Shown here: positions 35,557-45,587 of the stretch, in pieces | Position numbering within the stretch: the first letter of the stretch is position 1 | Layout of the letters: each line of letters starts with the position of its first letter | Source: Neospora caninum Liverpool | Taxonomy: Eukaryota > Apicomplexa > Conoidasida > Eucoccidiorida > Sarcocystidae | DNA: 64,000 nt | Assembly (NCBI RefSeq): GCF_000208865.1 | Contig: NC_018394.1 | Location: 2,793,797 to 2,857,796 of the forward strand | Direction of reading: 5' to 3' | Program-made: the position numbers and the translations under genes | Notes under the pieces: generated by a model | Told to the model about the DNA's origin: nothing | Database searches by the model: none | The model's input: the letters and a program-made list of their open reading frames with translations, nothing else

Positions 35557-37038
35557 ATGGACCGTCCAGCTGACAGGTCCCATTTCCCAGCTGAGGCGAC
35601 GGTTTTCCTTAGCTCTTCTTTCCAACACAGCCGCTCCTCTCCGTCTTCGCCAGGACCCCCTTCTTCGGGATGTCCCGAACCTTCTTCTCTTCGTTTCTGC
35701 CGCTTTCCGCGTCTTCTTCCGCTCTCCGTTTTCGACAGCGCGTCGCAGCGCCTCAACGAGCTGTCAGCCTTTCAGCCGTCTGTCCACGATCATTCTTCTC
35801 CTCGCGTTTCTGCCTCCTCTTCTTCTTCCCCCTCGTGCTCTACTTCCTCTCCGGCGTCGAGCGCTGCCTGGCAAACGCGAGAACTGTGGTACTGGAAGGC
35901 ATCAGAGGATCTCCGTGAACTCGAAGATCGACAGGCGTCTCTGATGAGAGAGAGGGACAAGGAAGAGACCGACGTCCATGCTCTGTTGAAACGCACGCTC
36001 TCCGAACCCTACAGTGTCTATACACTTCGCTACTTCCTCGAAGGATGGCCCGAACTAACCATCCTAGTAAGTATCGCCTCTTCGTCCTCTCGTCTATCCT
36101 CGACGTTTCCCGTTTTCTTTTCTTCCTCGGCCGTTTCTTCCTCCCTCCTTCTGCGTCGCCTTGCTTCTTCTTTGTTTTCGCCCTTTTCGCCACACTTCCG
36201 TTCTGCAGTCTCGGCCTCTTGGTCTCCATCGCGGTGCATCCTCTCTTCTCTCTGTCTCCTTTTCTCTCAGGCGTACGACGGCCAAATCTGTGCAGGCGCG
36301 TGCATGTGCAAAATCGACGAGAAGGAGCGAATCTCCTCCGTTTCTCTTTCGCCCATCGACTCTTGCGTTCCGGCCGACACTCCCGACACAGAGGCCTTCG
36401 ACGACGACTTCTCGCTTCCTCCGGTAGCGAAGGCCCGCGGCGGCGGATCGCCAGACGCTGAATCCTCGCAACTGCCGGGGAGCGCGAGAAAAGCGGGCGT
36501 GCACTGGACAGCCTTTGCAAAGCGACAGGAGAGTGTCAGGAAAGGGTACATCGCCATGCTGTCTGTACACCCCAACTACCGGCGGCGGGGCCTCGCGACA
36601 ACTCTCGTTCAGACGGTGTTGGAGGAAATGCAGAAGAGACATCCAGCTGAGACCGCGAGCGACGAGACGCAGCCGACGCCGCGTGCGGCCTCGAACGCTC
36701 TTGACCCCCGTGCGTCTCCTCGAAACTGGCAAGCACCGCAGACCTCAGAGGCCGAGCCTGCGGAGACAGAAGCGAAGAAAAAAGCGGGAAAAATGGTGAA
36801 CTGCCGCATCGAAACAGAAGTTCCGAATGCGGGAGCGCTCCGGCTGTACGAGTCTCTCTCCTTCGTGAGAGTCGCGCGCATGCCGCGGTTTTATTTAGAC
36901 GACAATGACGCGTTCAAGCTGTCGAGATCCTTCGAGGACGAGCAGCCTTGCCTCGCGATGTGGAAAGAAGAAGAAGCAGCGGCCAGCAGGGAGAAAAGAC
37001 TCCACAACATCCTCAAGGAATCTACATGTTGGTGGTAA
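35557..37038 (+). CDS. NAA30: N-alpha-acetyltransferase 30, NatC catalytic subunit
   Basis: NAA30 (yeast Mak3) acetylates N-termini beginning Met plus a hydrophobic residue, as catalytic subunit of ribosome-bound NatC. Exons 35557-36066 and 36271-37038 join in phase (CTA|gtaagt .. tctcag|GCG) to 425 residues; human NAA30 has 362. GNAT-fold blocks match in order: YSVYTLRYFLEGWPELTILA, ICKID-like MCKIDEKERI, then RKGYIAMLSVHPNYRRRGLA with the acetyl-CoA loop R-R-x-G-x-A (R274-A279), TLVQTVLEEM, IETEVPNAGALRLYESLSFV and RFYLDDNDAF. Lineage insertions are an N-terminal Ser-rich stretch, about 60 residues before the GYIAML strand and about 50 after LVQTVLEEM. The 204-bp intron has no stop and length 3n, so a retained form of 493 residues is also open. 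The ATG is the first in frame after the minisatellite. Confidence 0.93.
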   Translation: MDRPADRSHFPAEATVFLSSSFQHSRSSPSSPGPPSSGCPEPSSLRFCRFPRLLPLSVFDSASQRLNELSAFQPSVHDHSSPRVSASSSSSPSCSTSSPASSAAWQTRELWYWKASEDLRELEDRQASLMRERDKEETDVHALLKRTLSEPYSVYTLRYFLEGWPELTILVSIASSSSRLSSTFPVFFSSSAVSSSLLLRRLASSLFSPFSPHFRSAVSASWSPSRCILSSLCLLFSQAYDGQICAGACMCKIDEKERISSVSLSPIDSCVPADTPDTEAFDDDFSLPPVAKARGGGSPDAESSQLPGSARKAGVHWTAFAKRQESVRKGYIAMLSVHPNYRRRGLATTLVQTVLEEMQKRHPAETASDETQPTPRAASNALDPRASPRNWQAPQTSEAEPAETEAKKKAGKMVNCRIETEVPNAGALRLYESLSFVRVARMPRFYLDDNDAFKLSRSFEDEQPCLAMWKEEEAAASREKRLHNILKESTCWW

Positions 37039-38730
37039 AGTGGAGAGCACGCCTCCTCCATCACATGCACATATACATACACTATACATATATATATATA
37101 TATATATATATCGGTGTCTCAATGCATTTGTGTAGAGATATGTGTGCACCCATCTCAATGTATGCAGATGTGTATGTTTGCAGGAAAATATGTGCAAGTG
37201 CACACGTGTCACTGCCCTGTGTCGAGGGGTTCCGGCGTACTTCAGTCGTCTTTTTGACAAGGTGAAAATTGACAGCGCGTGTGAAGATGTAAAGTTTCGG
37301 AATTTATTCCCAACCTTTTGAATCGGTTTCCTATGCCGAGAGAAGCGCGCCTCGTGTTGAACGGTCCTCCCCCGCATTTCGAAAAATGTCAAGATCCAAG
37401 GCGGGGTTCGAACGCGGCTTTTTGCTTCCATGCAGCCGTAGTCTTTCGTTGAAACAGTTAGACGCTTTCGACGTCAGAAAAGGCAGAGTTGCCACCAGGG
37501 AAACAGTTAGATAAATTGATTTGTAGACTTGGTTAAAGTCTGATGGTCCTAGATATAGATACGTAGAAATAGATATTGATAGCTGTAGAGAGACAGAGAG
37601 GGGGAGAGAAGGAGCGCGACGCAAAGGCAGGAATCCAGGAAGACGCGACGATGGGCATCAGGGAGAGAGAGAAGGAACAATGACAGGAGAAGGAAGCGAG
37701 ACACGACAGAGACAGGGAAGGGAAGGCATCCGGACCCGCCCCCCTGAATGGCCTTCGATCTGTCTAGACGCCTCAAAAAAAAACATGTAAACCACTATTC
37801 AGCAATATGAAATACTTCTACGTATACCTAAATGTGTGTTCACATGGAGGCTGGTATATTTGTATAAACGTGAAGAGATGCATAGAAAGGAACAACGTGG
37901 TACAGATAAATGCTTACGCATGTATCTCCATGTCTCGGATATGCGAGTGTGTACGAAGGTAGAACAGCTGACAGCTTGTTCGTTATGGGGAAATATCCTG
38001 CCCCGCTTTATCGGTGTGTACGTGTGCATATCTCATTTTGTTGAAAAGCAAATTTTCCCCTCTTTCTGGTGTTCCAAATGCGGAGGAAACGCACGGCATC
38101 TCCAAAGTTGGAAGACTCCTCGTTCACTGGCGATCCCTCTTCGTGAGAAATAAATCAAATCGAGAGACTCCTCGAGTCCAGTCTACCTCAAAGACACAGA
38201 ACGAAGAAATCGAACAAGCGAAAAATCACCTTCATACATCTTTACAGGCGTTTACACTAACACCCTTCAATCCAGACACGTCTGTGAAGATATACATGTA
38301 TCTGCAAATCTAAACGTAGAAATATGTATATATACACATATAAACGAAGATATGTTTATATATTTGTATGTATGTTTCTCTGTGGAAACGATTCCACAGA
38401 TAAAAGGTATGATAGACGGAGAGTTGCATGCGCGAAGATGTGAAAAGCCTGGAGGCTTCTGCACATCGGTCCCCGAGAGATCCCCCAGACGTGACAGGCA
38501 ATATTCACATTTCTTTGCATCTACATATATATTTAGATGGTTTCTGACCAGGAAACAGAAACAAGTATATATCTCCGTCGGTATGCGTAGCTTCGCACAG
38601 AGGCTTATATGTGTATTTTCATCTACATCTGAAATTCACGTATACAGGTATATCTGCAGATGCATGTAAGTGTGCATCTAGAGACGACGGTGCGCCGTCT
38701 GCTTTCCTTCTCGAAGGCAAAGTCTTTTAG
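37039..38730. other. Convergent gap with AT-rich repeats
   Basis: Between the NAA30 stop and the 3' end of the minus-strand four-helix gene. It holds (TA)n at about 37083-37112 and two TACATA/TATGTG-rich patches (37100-37200, 38280-38660). No frame has recognisable similarity. Confidence 0.45.
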
Positions 38731-39889
38731 AACTCGAAAATCTCATCGAGAGCGGCGAGGAAACCCTGAGGCGTTGCTTGCGTAACTTCTGGGAGTCGCA
38801 AGTCTGCAGTCTGTGCCTCTCGCCTGACGCATCACATATAAACAGAAAAGAAACGAGGCGTGACCGTGAACCTACGCGAACGCGTTTCTCCCACTTTTGC
38901 TTCAAAGCCGACACTGTGGACTGCCTTGCACGTGTGTCGTTCTTCACCTTCCGATATCTTGTGCAGGCGCTGAAAACTATATCTTATCTATTTGGTCTAT
39001 TATCATTACTGCTTTTTCACTGCCTCCTCCACGTTGTCTTTCAGATGCTCCAGACATTCTTGGTTTCGGCCCGTTTCTGCTTGTTCCCTTTCTTCTCTTC
39101 TGGTGAGAGTCTCCTCCCCCTCTTCTTGCAGCTTCTCGAAAGATCTTTCTTTTACCGTGAGGATACGCCACTCTTTTGTCGAAAAGTACGCGCGTGCAGT
39201 TTCGCTCAGCAAATCTCCGCAAACATCTCCTCTGGTCTTCCCCTCCCCCCCCCTCAGCTGCGCGGGGCCTTCCTTTTGTTTCACCATCGTCTCTCTATCC
39301 CATCTCTTGGGAGTGTTCTCACAAACACGGAGAAGACACAAATTGGAAAAATCCTAACAAGGCAGGTCCCCTCCCAAAATGAGAAGAGACACCATGTGTT
39401 TACCTTTTCCCTCTCTCCTCTTGTCCCCAGTCCGCCTCCCTCCTCTCTCCTTCTCTCTATCTCCCTTTTTCCCTGTCTCTATCTCTCTCTCATTCTCTCT
39501 ATGACTTTCTCCTTCTCTCTGTCTCTTTTCGTCTCTCTCTTTCCCTCTTTTTTCCCTCTCGCGTTTTCTCTCTTCTCTCTCTCCTCGCTTTCTCCCTATC
39601 TCTTTCCTTCCTCATTCTCTCGCCTTCGGTTTCTCCGCTTATCTCTTTCGTCAGGATCTCTTTTTCGCCGCATTTGTTCGCTCGCGTTTCGGCCCCGCTT
39701 CATTTCGAAAATTTCCCGCGCGGGCACACACCGCCTTGAGTGTCCCCCGTCCGTTCTATTTCGTGTTCTTGCGTCTCATTCTATCCTCGAGTTTTCATGT
39801 TTCTGGCTGGCTCGTTTCGCCGCGTTTTCGCGGATTCCTTCTCCCTTCGGCTCCAGCCTCTTCTCGCAAACTTTCCGGTTCGCACTTAC

Positions 39890-40913
39890 CCGACGCGCAC
39901 TCCGGCCGCGCCTGCAGGCTCCGGCAGCAGCGCTGTCCCTCTGGCGACTCCAGGCAGCCCCGCAGGCTCGGCCGCCGACACTGGAAACCTGCGCACCTCG
40001 TCAACTCGCAAAAAGGACAGAGCCCGCAGATCTCCTTCGGGCGAGGCGGGGGCGCACGTGACCGTCTCGTCGAGGTCGGCGATGTCTTCGTACGCGCTGA
40101 GAGCTGCGATTTTCCCCTCGACTGCGTCGGGATCTGCGACGCGCAGTTTGCAGGTGAGACTGATGGTGTAGTAGAAGATGAGGATCAGGAAGAAGGCGAG
40201 CAGCAGGGACGCGGAGATCGCAATCCACTCTTCGAAGAAGCACCAGACCAGCGTGAGGTTGGATAGGTAGAAGGACAGCAACCCGAGAAAGAAGAAAGCA
40301 AACACGTACGAGTGCTCAGACTTCAAGTTGTCGACTGCTGTATGTACACTCCGAATGCCATCTGGGCCGCGAAGAGCCAGTCCGGGGCCCCACATGCAGC
40401 AGAGCGTTGTCGTCACGACCACGCACATTTGGAGCCCGAGGGCGAGCGAGGCCAGCAGCAGGTAAACGGACTCGAGAAAAAACGAAGTGTCTCTCGGCAG
40501 GGACGCAGTGATCAAGGAAAAGGAAAAGCCCGCCAGGAGCGCTCCTGAAAAAGCACAGAGAAACACCGCACTCAACACCGATTTCCGGGGAACTTTTCGC
40601 GGAGCCTCAAACGCCCATCTGTCGCTCATCTGTTCGCCTCTCTCCCTCTCTCCCGCGGTTTTTGCTGTCTCTGCCTGCGCGCGCGCTCTGTTCCTCCTGT
40701 TCAGAAGAGCCCTGAGGCGTTCCAATGCCGCTGGCGACATTCCGCAAAGGATACACGCGAGAGCACAGACAAAGGAGAAGGGAACGGATGTGACGTACCT
40801 TGTTGAGAGAGCGTCCAGTAGTTGTTGGTGTACCAGTCCAGTTCCAACTTCCGGATTTCCACCTGTCTCTTCGCCACCGCAGTGACGACTTGGTTCTTGT
40901 AGAGCTGCAACAT
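39890..40913 (-). CDS. Four-transmembrane protein, loosely Orai-like, family not assigned
   Basis: Exon 1 (40913-40799, MLQLYKNQVVTAVAKRQ .. WTLSQQ) joins exon 2 (40730-39890) in frame through GTACGT..CCAG. The product so far is 280 residues: a basic cytosolic N-terminus, then four hydrophobic helices at about 90-113 (FSGALLAGFSFSLI), 122-148 (LLASLALGLQMCVVVTTTL), 180-202 (YVFAFFFLGLLSFYLSNL) and 206-228 (LLLAFFLILIFYYTI), and an acidic C-terminal tail. The four-helix spacing and the first two helices vaguely recall Orai calcium channels, but the pore glutamate of helix 1 has no counterpart, so I do not assign it. Exon 2 ends at a strong donor (CGG|GTAAGT), so the gene continues. Candidate 3' exons are a charged coiled-coil-like piece at about 39220-39010 and a terminal ATPQGFLAALDEIFEF-stop at about 38790-38730; their phases were not reconciled. 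Confidence 0.6.
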
Positions 40914-41957
40914 CTTCCCGAAAGATTCGAGGCGGAAGGGAAGATGACAGAGAGAAAGCTAGCGCCAGGAAGAAGAGACACTGGGCGAGAAAGGAGAGGA
41001 AATGGAAAGGAAGAGAAACGAGCAGAAGGAAAGGAAGAGAAACGCGGAGAAGGAAAGGAAGAGAGAAGTGCAGAAGGAAAGGGAGAGATGCAGAGCAGAG
41101 GCACAGAGAAGGCTGAGAGGGGATTGATGGCAAAAGCGAATTCGAAAGGGGGGAAACACACACGGGGGGAGGCGACAAGGACACAGGACGAGAGCGGATT
41201 GTGCTTAACAGTGGGAGGAAAGAATGGACTCAGAACATATGAGAAGCGACAATGAACTGTGAACGTGGCACAGAATGAAAAGGATATGTTAATGACGAAG
41301 ACGGCGAGAGGTCCGTGCCTGGAACGAGAAAAAAAACAAGACGGAGAGTGGCGAAAACAGGGGTAGCAGCGTGGAGACGAGTTCAAGACAGACGGGAGCA
41401 ATCGGGGAGAATACGGACGAGACGCACATGCGAGGGATGGAAAAAAAAATTAAAATCTGAAAAGCGTTTTCCTCTCGACGGAAAGAGGCAACCGTCGAAG
41501 ATACAGAGAAACAGGAGCTGGGGAATCGGAAAAGAGGCACGTCGAGGAAAGACTTCCTTCCGTTCTTCGCTCGCTTCTGGTTTTCAGTCCTTTCCACTCC
41601 GTTCGTTATCTCTCTCTCTTCTTTTCCCTCTCCGTTCGTTTTCTCTCGCCTCTATTATTCTCTCGTCTTCGCGGGGGCTACACACACCCGTCCTCGGTTC
41701 TCGAGAGCTTGGCGCACGAAAGCCAGTTCGGAGGAGAGCAGAGACGAGAAAGAATCGCAAGGGAAAAAACGCGCTCTCCCTGCCTTTGGTGGGAAGAGAA
41801 GCGGCGAAACACACAACCGATGCACCGCAGAGAAAAACGGTCAGCGGCTGCGGTGTCTTGCGGCTGCAGGTCTGTGCGCGAGACGAATGGACGGAACGCA
41901 GAGAAACGCGCCGGGAGGAAAGCTCAGACAGTGAGTCAGCACGCGACGTTCCAGACG

Positions 41958-41971
41958 GGTGTACATACACC
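41958..41971. promoter_or_regulatory. 14-bp near-palindrome GGTGTACATACACC
   Basis: Reverse-complement form of the copy at 24355. It lies about 1.0 kb upstream of the four-helix gene start and within the 4.7-kb divergent gap. Confidence 0.45.
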
Positions 41972-42737
41972 TCAAAAAGGAGGAAAGGCAGTGTGGGAAA
42001 ACCCAGGAAGAGAAGAAAAATCATTTCGACTGGAGAACTCCTCTCGCTGTCTCCGGTGACTCGCCAACGTCGCGGCGAGTAGAGCGGGCGCCTTCGCGAA
42101 AAAGCTCGCAAGTCGCAGCTCTTGTCTTGTCGAGTTTTTCGGCGTACAGATACACTCGCCAGAAAAAGGTGAGAAACCGGCGATTTAGCGCCAGCGCAGC
42201 CAAACAAAAACACGCCTAGCAGTCGCAAACGCTGCTTCACTCCGAGCACTCTCTCCAGTTTGGCACAGACAAGGAAAAGCGGTTGAGTTTCCCCCTCGCT
42301 GCGCTCGCTCGCGTGCACCGTTCTGGACCGTCAGGGTGTACATGCAGCTCCTCAGACATCGCAGCGGGGGAGGGAGAGGTACTCCTTTCCGCAGTGAAAA
42401 AGAAGAAAGAAATGGGGTACATGTGTGACACTGCGCTGAAAACAAGAGAAGGGGAAAGTGCACGAACACCCTCTCTCTGTTTCTTGTTCTTGCCGCAATT
42501 CTCGGCATACGAAGGTGAAGTGGATGGCTGTCGAGTAGAAGCCTCTTTCTCTCACCACCAGACGAACGAGAAGATCCCATGACACTTTACTGTGTCTCCT
42601 CTCTCTCTATTCGGCACTGCTCAGATGTTTTTTAGCCCACACCAGTTCCAAGATGGCCGATCTTACAGCCAGCAAAAACCATATTTACAGCCTTCCATCG
42701 AACGAAAACGGATGAAGGGCTGCCTGTACAGTGCAGT

Positions 42738-43275
42738 CTCTATTTTTCCACATAAATGCAAGGAGAAAGATAGCTATGTATCCATGTCTATCTATTTCTC
42801 CCTTGACATATTCATGTAGAGACATTTGCATGTCTGTACGAAGGTGCATGGGAGATATCCGTATTTTATCTGAAAAGCATGTGTAAAAAGAACATGTATG
42901 AACATATCTCTCTGTCTTGGTGTTTCTATCGGTACATGCATATATATATATATATATATATATATGAGAACGTTTCATGCAGCATCCGCGGATGGAGAGA
43001 ACACGTAAAAAATGGACGCGTGTTTTGATAGGAAAAGGAAGGTGAATTCGAATGGCAGGTTCGGAATACTCTCCAAGAGAGTATCATCTTAACAAGAAGG
43101 GAGTAGACCGACTGCCGCGTCAACGGTTATGTTTCGACGGCTCGCCCAAATCCCCGGGGTGTGTCACAGGCTGGCGTAATCCTGTCAGACTCTGGAATCG
43201 CGAAATCGCTTCATTCAAGTTCTCCTGTACCAGCACCGTGACCCACGCGTTTTGGGACATCTTGTCGTCGCAGCA

Positions 43276-43309
<34 letters not shown>

Positions 43310-43504
43310 TGTACCGATAGAAACATCTAGACAGGGAGATATGTTCATACATGTTCTTTTTACACATCTTTTCAGGTACGGATGTCTCTCCACATCGCCT
43401 TCGTACAGGCATGCAAGTATCTCTACATGAATATGTCAAGGGAGAAATAGATAGACATGGATACATAGCTATCTTTCTCTGTGCATTTATGGGGAAAAAT
43501 AGAG
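42738..43504. repeat. Imperfect inverted repeat, two ~227-bp arms around a ~313-bp spacer
   Basis: The left arm 42738-42965 and the right arm 43279-43504 are reverse complements at roughly 90 percent by eye. Shared stretches include TAGCTATGTATCCATGTCTA and TTTCTCCCTTGACATATTCA on the left strand. Both arms end inward in (TA)n next to GTACATGCA. The spacer 42966-43278 is GC-richer and non-repetitive. No transposase frame is present, so if mobile it would be a non-autonomous fold-back element. The arms differ by small substitutions and indels, so the duplication is not recent. Confidence 0.85.
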
Positions 43505-43597
43505 AGCTATCTACATTCGCATATCGATACACTATATTTACATATATAATGAATGTATGGGCCTCTCTACATATTAAAGTACCTATTTAACTCTCTT

Positions 43598-43630
<33 letters not shown>

Positions 43631-44167
43631 TATATACATCAGTAGATACTCGTAAGGGGAGTGAAGTGGCAAATTCGCAGTGGTCGAATCAAGTAGTTTC
43701 CGCGTAAGTACGCGGACATTACGGATCCTGGAGTTGTGCCGATGCCTGAGTTTTTTCTTTAGGTTGTAGCGAGAAAAAGCAAGGAAGCTTTTCAACTCTT
43801 CACTTCTGCCGATGGGTTTCCTCTGGGGTTTTCATTACGCTCTCGCAGAAAGAGCAGTTGTCTTGGAAGCCGACTGGCGCTTTGGCGGTAGACACTAGGA
43901 CCGCAGAACAAAAGCGAAGGAACACAGTTGGGACCGTCTGCATCTCGCCTCTCCTCTGAAACTTTTCTTTCTCGTCTTTCTTCCGCCTACAGATTCTTGT
44001 CAACAAAAAAAAGGAGAACTTCTGTTGATCCTTCGCCTTTCTCCCTGGTACACAATTGTTCAACAGCACAAACGTACGAGTAAATACGTATATGTATTCA
44101 TAATACGCATACGTTTATACACATATGCATCTGCTGTCCATAAATACATTAGATGTAAATATGAAAT

Positions 44168-44238
44168 CATATATATATATATATAATTAAGCATTTATCT
44201 ATAATCATCTGTATATTAAATATATATAGTAGATAATG

Positions 44239-44277
<39 letters not shown>

Positions 44278-44292
44278 CATATATATAAATGA
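44168..44292. repeat. (TA)n cluster
   Basis: Three TA-rich runs (44168-44186, 44217-44230, 44240-44286) with ATAATGATACA spacers, in the divergent gap before the gene at 45588. Confidence 0.8.
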
Positions 44293-45587
44293 GGTTATGT
44301 TTCTGTTTGTTTTCATATGTATGGCCCCTCGTACATTTAAAAGCATCTTTCTTTTTTTCAGTTTGAATTCGTGCCAAAACGTGAAAGTAATTCGAGCTGA
44401 GATCAAAGTTTGGAAAAAAGCTGGGCTGTCCCGAGTGGGTGACCGACCCATCGATGCGTTGATTGCGGCAGAGAGGGAGAGGCGCCCCGCTTGTTTTTCG
44501 AAGTTCGTGTCAACTTTTAGATTTTCTCCCTCAGAAAGGAAATGCTATAGGTGTATTCCGAGAACGCCTCCGATCGGCGTTTCCTCTTTTGTCTGCTTTC
44601 TTCTTTTCTTATGTGTCTTCTGTCCCCTGTTCGCTATTCTCTCCAGGTGTTCTTTGCCTCGCTCTCCCCGCGATTGTTGCGCAGTTACTGCAGACGGCCT
44701 CCGTCCTGCGCGGTGTGGCTCTCACAGGATTTCCGCGTCCTTTGCTTGTTCTCGTCTTTTCTCTGCACAAAAGCATCTGTTTTGCTTGACGCCGAAAGGG
44801 CCCTCACTCTCCGCCTTTTCCTGCAATCTTCGCCGCTCTCGCGCTTTGTCTTTCCCGCTTGCAGTTGCACGCCGGGGACCGCCGCGCTCGGTGTATGTAC
44901 AGCTGTCGCTGTATACAGCGGCTGAGGGCGATGGCAGGCAGCACGGAACGGGGGAGCTGAGAGCCCGCCGGCGCAAAGATTTGCGAAAAGAGAAAAAAAT
45001 CGGGGCGCTTGCCGTGAATATCGGATTTTCCGCACTGCGTGTGTGTCGATCAGATCCTTCGCGTTCTTTCCAGCGAGTGCCGAGCAAGGCAGGCGCGCTT
45101 TTCAAAAGCGACTGGATGAGACGCTGAACTTTTTCTCTCGCTCTCCTTCCACGCGCGCGCAGTCCACAGTATACGTTCTTTGCGTCTTCCGCGTTCTTTC
45201 TCCCCGTTTTCCTCAGCTTCTCTCTGTGTGTGAGCGCCGGCGTCGCCATCCTGGTGTCTAGACTGGTCCACACGCACGGCTGCGAGCCCTCGCACTCTCA
45301 CTGCAGTTGGAATCAGCCCGCGAAATCCTCGCGAAAACGCATCCTTCTCACGCGTTCTTCGCTCTCTCTCTCTCTCTTGGGCTCGCCCGCTCTCTCTCTG
45401 GTCTGTGTCTCAGAGACAGCCATCACACTCCGGCCCCGTGTCTGCCAGCAAGCGCTTTCTTGCGCCTCTCCGCGCTCTCTCGGTCTCACCTTCTCTTTCT
45501 CCGTGCTTTTCCTTTCTAGGTTGAGGCCTCTCAGTGTGTGTCTCCGCTTCTTTCTCGTCTCCTCTGTAGTTTGTCTAACTCTGCAAG

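Larger units (their letters stand above)
40914..45587. other. Divergent gap, 4.7 kb, AT-rich centre with inverted repeat
   Basis: The gap lies between two divergent genes. The flanks (40914-42300, 44300-45587) are GC-richer and presumably hold promoters and 5' leaders; the 14-bp palindrome is at 41958-41971. The centre (42700-44290) is AT-rich, with a large inverted repeat (42738-43504), a (CT)n(TA)n run (43586-43632) and a (TA)n cluster (44168-44286). No protein frame can be supported. Confidence 0.5.

Noticed and set aside
34831..35628. Long open frames across the minisatellite on both strands (EPER, ENRR and FSLR repeats)
   Set aside because: They exist only because the 12-bp unit lacks stops and has period 3n; flanking sequence adds no coding signal and they overlap each other.
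41924..42172. Two AG-3n-GTGAG pairs (41925 ACA, 42163 AAAAAG)
   Set aside because: The first is preceded by purines; two in 4.4 kb is compatible with chance and serves as a background estimate for the 55-64 kb series.
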